Shown piece by piece: positions 15,753-22,843 of a stretch of 64,000 nucleotides of DNA. Source of the DNA: an uncultured Steroidobacter sp. (GTDB taxonomy: Bacteria > Pseudomonadota > Gammaproteobacteria > Steroidobacterales > Steroidobacteraceae); the NCBI GenBank assembly GCA_937864115.1, contig CALMII010000025.1:124001-188000 (forward strand). Reading direction: 5' to 3'. The translations under genes and the position numbers were made by a program. Position 1 is the first letter of the stretch; each line of letters starts with the position of its first letter. The notes beneath the pieces are model-generated. The model was not told the origin of the DNA. It saw nothing but the letters and a program-made list of their open reading frames with translations, and searched no databases.

Positions 15753-18290
15753 ATGAGCATTCGTCAGAAACTCGTCGTCGTCGGCAACGGCATGGTCGGT
15801 CAGCGCCTGCTGGACCGGCTGGTCGCCGAATCGCCCGACTTCGACATCACCGTGCTGTGCGAAGAGCCGCGCGCCGCCTACGACCGCGTGCAGCTCACGA
15901 GTTTCTTTTCCGGCAAGTCAGCCGACGACCTGTCGCTGGTGAGCCGCGACTTCTTCGACGACCACGGCATCGCCATCCATTTCAGCGAAGCGGCGACGGC
16001 GATCGATCGCGCCGCGAAGACCGTCACCACCTCGACGGGCCAGACCATCGCCTACGACAAACTGGTGCTCGCGACCGGCTCGTATGCCTTCGTGCCGCCG
16101 GTGCCGGGACGCGATCGTCCGAACTGCTTCGTCTACCGCACCATCGAGGATCTCGAAGCGATCCGCGCGGCGGCGAAGACCAGCAAGATCGGCGCGGTGA
16201 TCGGCGGCGGCCTGCTGGGCCTCGAAGCCGCCAAGGCGCTCAAGGACCTTGGTCTCGAAACGCACGTGGTCGAATTCGCGCCGCGGCTCATGGCCGTGCA
16301 GATCGACGACGGCGGCGGCCGCGTGCTGCGCCGGAAGATCTCCGATCTCGGCGTCGGCATCCACACGGCGAAGAACACCAGCGGGATCGTCGACGGCGAG
16401 ACCACGCGGCATCGCATGCAGTTCGCCGACGGCAGCGCGCTCGACACCGACATCGTCGTGTTCTCGGCCGGCATCCGCCCGCGCGACGAACTGGCGCGCA
16501 ACGCCGGACTCGCACTCGGCGAGCGCGGCGGCATCGTCATCGACAACCACTGCCAGACCTCCGATCCCGACATCTTCGCCATCGGCGAATGCGCGCTGTG
16601 GAACGGCAAGCTGTTCGGCCTGGTCGCGCCCGGCTACCAGATGGCGCAGACCTGCCTCGCGCGCCTGCTCGGTCGCGACGAACCTTCGTTCACCGGCGCC
16701 GACATGAGCACCAAGCTGAAGCTGATGGGCGTCGACGTCGCCTCGCTCGGCGATGCGCACTGCACCTTCAGCAATGCGCGCTCGTACACCTTCGTCGACG
16801 AACGCAAGCAGGTCTACAAGAAACTGGTCGTGAGCGAAGACGGCGAGCGCCTGCTCGGCGGCATCCTCATCGGCGAAGCCGACGATTACGGCATCTGGCT
16901 GCAGATGATGATGGACGGCACGAAACTGCCGGAACACCCGGAAGAAATGATCGTGCCGGCCTTCGAAGGCAGCAAGAAATCCGCCGCCACCGGCGTGGCC
17001 GCGCTGCCGGCGACGGCGCAGATCTGTTCCTGCAACAACGTCAGCAAGGGCGCGATCTGCGCCGCCATCGATGCCGGCTGCACGACCGTGGGCGCGCTCA
17101 AGTCCTCGACCAAGGCCGCGACTTCCTGCGGTGGCTGCACCTCGCTGCTGACGATGGTGCTGAAGGCCGAACTCGCGAGCCGCGGCGTCGCGGTCAACAA
17201 TCACCTCTGCGAACACTTCCCCTACTCGCGCCAGCAGATGTTCCACCTGGTGAAGGTCGGACAGCTCAAGACCTTCGGCGCGGTGCTGGAGAAACACGGC
17301 CGCGGTCTCGGCTGCGACATCTGCAAACCCACCATCGGCTCGATCCTCGCCTCCTGCTGGAACGAGTTCGTGCTGAAGCGCGACCAGGCCGTGCTGCAGG
17401 ATACGAACGACTACTTCCTCGCCAACATGCAGAAGGACGGCACGTATTCGGTGGTGCCGCGCGTGCCCGGCGGCGAGATCACGCCCGACAAACTGATCGT
17501 GCTCGGCGAAGTGGCGAAGAAGTTCGGCCTCTACACCAAGATCACCGGCGGCCAGCGCATCGACCTGTTCGGCGCGCAGGTGCACGAGCTGCCGCTGATC
17601 TGGAAGGAGCTGATCGCCGCCGGCTTCGAAACCGGCCAGGCCTACGGCAAGTCGGTGCGCACGGTGAAATCTTGCGTCGGTTCGACCTGGTGCCGCTACG
17701 GCGTGCAGGACAGCGTCGGCTTCGCCATCGACATCGAGAATCGCTACAAGGGCCTGCGCTCGCCGCACAAGCTCAAGTTCGCCGTCTCCGGCTGCACGCG
17801 CGAATGCGCCGAGGCGCAAAGCAAGGACGTCGGCGTGATCGCGACCGAGAAAGGCTGGAACCTGTACGTGTGCGGCAATGGCGGCATGAAGCCGCGGCAC
17901 GCCGACCTGCTCGCCTCCGACCTCGACTCGGCCACGCTGGTCCGCTACATCGATCGCTTCCTGATGTTCTACATCCGCACCGCCGACCGCCTGCAGCGCA
18001 CGTCGGTGTGGCTCGACAATCTGGAAGGTGGGCTCGACTACCTGAAGCAGGTCGTCATCGACGACAAGCTCGGCATCGCCGCCGATCTCGAAGCCGACAT
18101 GGCGCACGTCGTCGCCACGTATGAATGCGAATGGAAGAAGGCCGTCGAGGATCCGCAGACGCTCAAGCGCTTCCGCCACTTCGTCAACAGCGACAGCACC
18201 GACAGCAACGTCGTGTTCATCCAGGAACGCGGACAGATCCGCCCCGCCACTGCCGAAGAGCGGCAGCAGCGCCAGAAGGAGGCCGTATGA
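15753..18290 (+). CDS. nirB: Assimilatory nitrite reductase, large subunit
   Basis: The protein has 845 residues and reduces nitrite to ammonium with NAD(P)H in the cytoplasm. The order is: FAD site (KLVVVGNGMVGQRLLDRL, residue ~6), NAD site (GAVIGGGLLGLEAA, ~145), BFD-type [2Fe-2S] domain (CSCNNVSKG ... SCGGC, ~425-460), ferredoxin-like half-domain, and the sirohaem/[4Fe-4S] domain with the cysteine pairs CVGSTWC and CTREC. The start is the ATG of MSIRQK, which has GGAG upstream; a longer reading frame extends to 15615 but adds only low-complexity sequence. The stop overlaps the next start (ATGA). The gap 15580-15752 shows no gene. Confidence 0.93.
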   Translation: MSIRQKLVVVGNGMVGQRLLDRLVAESPDFDITVLCEEPRAAYDRVQLTSFFSGKSADDLSLVSRDFFDDHGIAIHFSEAATAIDRAAKTVTTSTGQTIAYDKLVLATGSYAFVPPVPGRDRPNCFVYRTIEDLEAIRAAAKTSKIGAVIGGGLLGLEAAKALKDLGLETHVVEFAPRLMAVQIDDGGGRVLRRKISDLGVGIHTAKNTSGIVDGETTRHRMQFADGSALDTDIVVFSAGIRPRDELARNAGLALGERGGIVIDNHCQTSDPDIFAIGECALWNGKLFGLVAPGYQMAQTCLARLLGRDEPSFTGADMSTKLKLMGVDVASLGDAHCTFSNARSYTFVDERKQVYKKLVVSEDGERLLGGILIGEADDYGIWLQMMMDGTKLPEHPEEMIVPAFEGSKKSAATGVAALPATAQICSCNNVSKGAICAAIDAGCTTVGALKSSTKAATSCGGCTSLLTMVLKAELASRGVAVNNHLCEHFPYSRQQMFHLVKVGQLKTFGAVLEKHGRGLGCDICKPTIGSILASCWNEFVLKRDQAVLQDTNDYFLANMQKDGTYSVVPRVPGGEITPDKLIVLGEVAKKFGLYTKITGGQRIDLFGAQVHELPLIWKELIAAGFETGQAYGKSVRTVKSCVGSTWCRYGVQDSVGFAIDIENRYKGLRSPHKLKFAVSGCTRECAEAQSKDVGVIATEKGWNLYVCGNGGMKPRHADLLASDLDSATLVRYIDRFLMFYIRTADRLQRTSVWLDNLEGGLDYLKQVVIDDKLGIAADLEADMAHVVATYECEWKKAVEDPQTLKRFRHFVNSDSTDSNVVFIQERGQIRPATAEERQQRQKEAV

Positions 18291-19846
18291 AGCCCGCATC
18301 GAACTGGAAATTCGTCTGCGAACTCGATGACATCCTGCCGGGCGCCGGCGTCGCCGCACTGATCGACGAACGCCAGATCGCCGTCTTCCGCAGCGGCGAT
18401 GCGGTCTACGCGCTCGACAACTACGACCCGAACAGCGAGGCCAACGTGCTTGCGCGCGGCCTGGTCGGCGACATCCAGGGCGATCTGGTCGTCGCCTCGC
18501 CGATCTACAAGCATCACTTCAGCCTGATCACCGGCCGCTGCATCGAAGATGCCGACATGTCGGTGGCGGCGTATCCGGCGCGCGTCACCGATGGCCGCGT
18601 GTGGGTGCGCAGCACGCCGCTGCGTCCCGTCGCGCGCACGCGTCATCTGGTCGTGATCGGCAATGGCATGGCGGGCATGCGCGTGGTCGAAGATCTGCTG
18701 CAGATCGCACCGAATGCGTATCGCGTGACCGTGTTCGGCGCCGAGCCGCATCCGAACTACAACCGCATCCTGCTCTCGCCCGTACTCGCCGGCGAGAAGC
18801 GCGTCGAAGACATCATCCTGCATTCGCTCGACTGGTATCGCGACAAGGGCGTGACCTTGCACACCAGCGATCCGATCGTGGAGATCGATCGCATCCGCCG
18901 CACAGTGCGCTCGAAGAGCGGCATCGTCATGCGCTACGACCGGCTGCTGATCGCCGCGGGTTCGAACCCGGTGATCCTGCCGGTTCCCGGCAACGACCTG
19001 CCGGGCGTCGTGACGTTCCGCGATCTGCAGGATGTCGACCGGATGCTCGAAGCGACCAGGACGCGCAAGAAGGCCGTGGTCATCGGCGGCGGATTGCTGG
19101 GACTCGAAGCCGCACACGGCCTGCTCAAGCAGGGCATGGACGTCACGGTGGTGCACATCTTCGATTCGCTGATGGAGCGGCAGCTCGATCGCGCGGCCGG
19201 CGCGCTGCTGAAGGAATCGCTGGAGAAGCGCGGGCTGAAGTTCCGGATGGCGACGAAGACGGCGGAGATTCTCGGTTCCCCCAGAGTCACCGGCGTGCGC
19301 TTCGACGACGGCACCGAACTCCCCGCCGACCTGGTCGTCATGGCCGTCGGCATCCGTCCCAACATTGAACTCGCGCAGGCCGCCGGGCTGCGCTGCGAAC
19401 GCGGCGTGATGGTGAACGACACCATGCAGACGTTCGATCCCAGCATCTATGCCGTGGGCGAATGCGTGCAGCATCGCAACAGCACCTACGGACTCGTCGC
19501 GCCGCTGTTCGATCAGGCGCGCGTGTGTGCGACGCACCTCGCCGAGTTCGGCATCGGCCACTACATGGGCTCGATGGTGTCGACGCAGCTCAAGGTCACG
19601 GGCATCGACCTGTTCTCGGCCGGCGATTTCATCGGCAGCCCGAGCAGCGAGGCGCTGGTCATGCGCGATGCGCGGCGCGGCATCTACAAGCGCATCGTCA
19701 TCGAGAACAACAAGGTGCGCGGCGCGGTGCTGTACGGCGATGTGAAGGATGCCGCCTGGTATCTGGAGCTGATGACGCAGGGCCGCGATGTTGGGCCGCT
19801 GCGTGACAAGCTGCTGTTCGGGGCGGCGTTTGCGGGGAAGGCGTGA
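18287..19846 (+). CDS. NirD-like domain fused to an NAD(P)/FAD oxidoreductase (nitrite reductase small subunit fusion)
   Basis: The protein has 519 residues. The first ~105 are NirD-like: a Rieske fold without the cluster ligands (NWKFVCELDDILPGAGVAAL, YKHHFSLITGRCIEDAD). The remaining ~410 form a pyridine-nucleotide-disulfide oxidoreductase resembling the N-terminal half of NirB, with FAD site LVVIGNGMAGMRVVEDLL and NAD site AVVIGGGLLGLEAAHGLL. NirD normally stands alone at about 110 residues. The start is coupled to nirB by ATGA, with AGGAGG just upstream. The fused oxidoreductase may pass electrons to the nitrate reductase encoded next, which has a [2Fe-2S] BFD domain; this role is inferred. 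Confidence 0.88.
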   Translation: MKPASNWKFVCELDDILPGAGVAALIDERQIAVFRSGDAVYALDNYDPNSEANVLARGLVGDIQGDLVVASPIYKHHFSLITGRCIEDADMSVAAYPARVTDGRVWVRSTPLRPVARTRHLVVIGNGMAGMRVVEDLLQIAPNAYRVTVFGAEPHPNYNRILLSPVLAGEKRVEDIILHSLDWYRDKGVTLHTSDPIVEIDRIRRTVRSKSGIVMRYDRLLIAAGSNPVILPVPGNDLPGVVTFRDLQDVDRMLEATRTRKKAVVIGGGLLGLEAAHGLLKQGMDVTVVHIFDSLMERQLDRAAGALLKESLEKRGLKFRMATKTAEILGSPRVTGVRFDDGTELPADLVVMAVGIRPNIELAQAAGLRCERGVMVNDTMQTFDPSIYAVGECVQHRNSTYGLVAPLFDQARVCATHLAEFGIGHYMGSMVSTQLKVTGIDLFSAGDFIGSPSSEALVMRDARRGIYKRIVIENNKVRGAVLYGDVKDAAWYLELMTQGRDVGPLRDKLLFGAAFAGKA

Positions 19847-19855
19847 GGAGAAAGA

Positions 19856-19960
19856 CCCCCACCCTGCCCTCCCCCGCTGCGCGGAGGAGGGAAAGAACAG
19901 CGAATCACCTCGGCCTTCCGGTCCCCTCCTCCGCGCAGCGGGGGAGGGTTAGGGTGGGGG
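19856..19960. repeat. Long GC-rich inverted repeat inside the nitrate operon (family 2, copy 1)
   Basis: The left arm CCCCCACCCTGCCCTCCCCC plus GCTGCGCGGAGGAGG pairs with the right arm CCTCCTCCGCGCAGC plus GGGGGAGGGTTAGGGTGGGG, around a ~30-nt loop. It lies between the NirD fusion and nasA, so it is transcribed within the operon. A second copy is at 34535-34649. Confidence 0.8.
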
Positions 19961-19967
19961 CTGTCTC

Positions 19968-22628
19968 TTGACCACCGCCGTAAGAACCACCTGCCCCTAC
20001 TGCGGCGTCGGCTGCGGCGTACTCGCACGAGTCCGCGACAGCGCAGTCGACATCAGCGGCGATCCGCAACACCCCGCCAACCGCGGCCGACTCTGCTCGA
20101 AAGGCTCGGCCCTCGGCGACACGCTCGATCTCGACGGCCGCCTGCTGCATCCGCAGATCGGCGCGGAGCGCGTGTCGTGGGACACGGCCCTCGATCACGT
20201 CGCGCAGGGCTTTCGCCGCATCATCGACACGCACGGACCGGGCTCGGTTGCGCTCTACGTCTCCGGCCAGTTGCTGACCGAGGACTACTACGTCGCCAAC
20301 AAGCTGATGAAGGGCTTCATCGGCACGGCGAACATCGATACCAACTCGCGGCTGTGCATGTCCTCCGCGGTCGCCGGGCACAAGCGCGCGTTCGGCGAAG
20401 ATCTCGTGCCGATCTGCTACGACGACTTCGATCACGCCGACCTGGTCGTGCTCGTCGGCTCCAACACGGCCTGGTGTCACCCGATCATTTTCCAGCGCAT
20501 CACGGCGGCCAAGCAGGCACGGCCGGACATGAAGATCGTGGTGATCGATCCGCGCCGCACCGCCACCTGTGAATTCGCCGACCTGCATCTGCCCATCCGC
20601 GCCGGCACGGATGTCTGGCTGTTCAACGGACTGCTGGCCTACCTGCACCAGCACGGCATCGTCGACACGGCGTTCGTCGAACAGCACACGACCGATCTGA
20701 CGCGCACGCTGCTCGTCGCGGAGAACACCGCGGGCGATCTGCGCTCCGTGGCGAAGACCTGTCGCGTCGACGAGCGTCTGCTGCAGGAGTTCTACAGCCT
20801 GTTCGCGCGCACGGCGCGGGCGATCTCGGTCTTCTCGCAGGGCGTGAACCAGTCCTCGTCCGGCACCGACAAGGTCAACAGCATCATCAACTGCCATCTG
20901 CTCACCGGCCGCATCGGCAAGCCCGGCGCGGGGCCGTTCTCCGTCACCGGCCAGCCGAACGCGATGGGCGGGCGCGAGGTCGGTGGACTCGCCAACATGC
21001 TCGCCGCGCACATGGAACTGAACGACGCGAACCATCGCCGCATCGTGCAGCAGTTCTGGAACAGCCCCGTCATCGCCGATCGTCCGGGATTGAAAGCCGT
21101 CGATCTGTTCGATGCGATTCACGACGGCACGGTCAAGGCCGTGTGGATCATGGCGACCAATCCGGTCGTCAGCCTGCCCGATGCCGACAAGGTGAAGGAG
21201 GCCTTGCGGCGCTGCGAACTCGTCGTCGCTTCCGATTGCGTCGCGCGCACGGACACGAACGACTGCGCACACGTGCTGCTGCCCGCCGCGGGCTGGGGCG
21301 AGAAGGACGGCACGGTCACGAATTCCGATCGCCACATCTCGCGCCAGCGCGCCTTCCTGCCGCTGCCGGGCGAGGCGAAGCCGGACTGGTGGATCATCAG
21401 CGAAGTCGCAAAGCGGCTGGGCTTCGCGGACGCATTCGACTACTCGTCGTCACATGACATCTTCAGCGAGCATGCACGCCTGTCGGGCGCGGAAAACGAC
21501 GGTGCGCGCGCCTTCAACATCGCGGGGCTCGCGGATCTCGACCGGTCGGGCTATGACGCGCTCGCGCCCATTCAATGGCCGGTGCCGACATCGCAGCATC
21601 CCGGCACGCCACGGCTGCTGGACGATGGCCGCTACTATCATCCGGACCGCAAGGCGCGTTTCGTCGCGACACCGCCGCGCGCGCCGGTCAAGCACACCGA
21701 CCAGGAATTTCCGCTGGTCCTCAACACCGGCCGCATCCGCGACCAGTGGCACACCATGACCCGCAGCGGCAAGGCGGCACGACTCAACACGCACATCGCC
21801 GAACCGTACGTCGACATGCACGCGCAGGACGTGCTGCTCTCCGGTGCGCGCGAAGGCGAACTGGTGCGCGTATCGACGCGCTGGGGTTCGCTGATCGCGC
21901 GCCTGAAGGTGAGCGGCGAAATGCCGCGCGGCATGACGTTCGTGCCGATCCACTGGAGCAATGCGTTCTCGTCGGACGCGCGCGTCGGGGCGCTGGTGAA
22001 TCCGATCGTCGATCCGGTCTCCGGCGAACCCGAACTGAAACACACGCCGGCGCGCGTGCAGCCCTTCGTCGTGAGCTGGCAGGGATTCATCCTGTCGCGT
22101 GAACGTCTCGCCGATCTCGACGTGACCTGGTGGACGACCGCGCAGGGCGAGCAGTTCCACCGCTACGAAATTGCTGGCCGCCGCGTGTTCGGCGACTGGT
22201 CGCGCTGGGCGCGCCACCTGTTCGGCGCGAAGGACGAACGCGCCGACTGGCTCGAATATGCCGATCCGAACGCCGGCATCTATCGCGCTGCCTGGCTCGT
22301 CGGCGACCGCCTCGCCGCCTGCGTCTTCCTGTCGCCGCGACCGGATCTGCCGACCCGCACCTGGCTCGCGAGCCTCTTTGCAAAGGAGCGCGTGACCGAG
22401 CGCGACCGCGCCGGCCTGCTGATGGGCCAGTCCGCCGACCCGCGCGCCGACGCCGGCCCCGTCGTGTGTTCGTGCTTCGGCGTCGGCCGCAAGACCATCT
22501 GCACCGCCATCCGCCAGCACGGCCTGCGCACGCCGCAGCAGGTCGGCCAGAAACTGAAAGCGGGCACCAACTGCGGTTCGTGCGTGGCGGAGATCAAGAT
22601 GCTGCTGGCGGAGACGGCGGCGGAGTGA
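19968..22628 (+). CDS. nasA: Assimilatory nitrate reductase, molybdopterin catalytic subunit with C-terminal [2Fe-2S] domain
   Basis: The protein has 886 residues and reduces nitrate to nitrite. The N-terminal [4Fe-4S] motif is CPYCGVGC with a fourth Cys in GRLCSKG. The molybdopterin guanine dinucleotide domains follow (LYVSGQLLTEDYYVANKLMKG, NTNSRLCMSSAVAGHKRAFG, QGVNQSSSGTDKVN, WHTMTRSGK). The C-terminal ~60 residues are a BFD-like [2Fe-2S] domain (CSCFGVG ... TNCGSC), as in Klebsiella-type NasA. The start is a TTG seven bases after the family 2 repeat, so the GGGTGGGGG arm of the repeat is the only purine-rich stretch that could act as ribosome site. This is the last gene of the operon. 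Confidence 0.93.
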   Translation: MTTAVRTTCPYCGVGCGVLARVRDSAVDISGDPQHPANRGRLCSKGSALGDTLDLDGRLLHPQIGAERVSWDTALDHVAQGFRRIIDTHGPGSVALYVSGQLLTEDYYVANKLMKGFIGTANIDTNSRLCMSSAVAGHKRAFGEDLVPICYDDFDHADLVVLVGSNTAWCHPIIFQRITAAKQARPDMKIVVIDPRRTATCEFADLHLPIRAGTDVWLFNGLLAYLHQHGIVDTAFVEQHTTDLTRTLLVAENTAGDLRSVAKTCRVDERLLQEFYSLFARTARAISVFSQGVNQSSSGTDKVNSIINCHLLTGRIGKPGAGPFSVTGQPNAMGGREVGGLANMLAAHMELNDANHRRIVQQFWNSPVIADRPGLKAVDLFDAIHDGTVKAVWIMATNPVVSLPDADKVKEALRRCELVVASDCVARTDTNDCAHVLLPAAGWGEKDGTVTNSDRHISRQRAFLPLPGEAKPDWWIISEVAKRLGFADAFDYSSSHDIFSEHARLSGAENDGARAFNIAGLADLDRSGYDALAPIQWPVPTSQHPGTPRLLDDGRYYHPDRKARFVATPPRAPVKHTDQEFPLVLNTGRIRDQWHTMTRSGKAARLNTHIAEPYVDMHAQDVLLSGAREGELVRVSTRWGSLIARLKVSGEMPRGMTFVPIHWSNAFSSDARVGALVNPIVDPVSGEPELKHTPARVQPFVVSWQGFILSRERLADLDVTWWTTAQGEQFHRYEIAGRRVFGDWSRWARHLFGAKDERADWLEYADPNAGIYRAAWLVGDRLAACVFLSPRPDLPTRTWLASLFAKERVTERDRAGLLMGQSADPRADAGPVVCSCFGVGRKTICTAIRQHGLRTPQQVGQKLKAGTNCGSCVAEIKMLLAETAAE

Positions 22629-22641
22629 TCCGGAGAAACTC

Positions 22642-22716
22642 GAGAGGCCGCAAAGACCGCATAAAGGATCTGAAAGAAAAAGATCTTTTCTTTTATGCGG
22701 TCCTTTGCGGCCTCTC
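22642..22716. repeat. Long inverted repeat GAGAGGCCGCAAAG (family 3, copy 1), likely bidirectional terminator
   Basis: GAGAGGCCGCAAAGACCGCA and its near-exact reverse complement TGCGGTCCTTTGCGGCCTCTC flank an AT-rich centre with AAAAGATCTTTTC. It lies between the convergent nasA and TonB-receptor genes, where it could stop transcription from both sides. Related copies lie at 51739-51799 and 62004-62087. Confidence 0.75.
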
Positions 22717-22734
22717 CTCCTCTTCTTCCAGAGT

Positions 22735-22769
22735 AGAAAGAAAGGGCGCTACCCGCGAGCAGCGCCCTT
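22735..22769 (-). terminator. Intrinsic terminator of the TonB-dependent receptor gene
   Basis: On the minus strand AAGGGCGCT and AGCGCCCTT form a 9-bp stem around a 10-nt loop, followed by the T-rich TCTTTC. It lies about 75 nt beyond the receptor stop codon. Confidence 0.75.
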
Positions 22770-22843
22770 GAGACATCGACAGAAGGGGAAGGCGGCAGGT
22801 CGAAGGGGGTCTGACGACCCGCCGCCCCGGACTCGACAGCGGC

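Noticed and set aside
15918..18359. An 813-codon minus-strand open frame opposite nirB
   Set aside because: It has no start signal or domain and mirrors the codon bias of nirB, whose cofactor motifs are complete.
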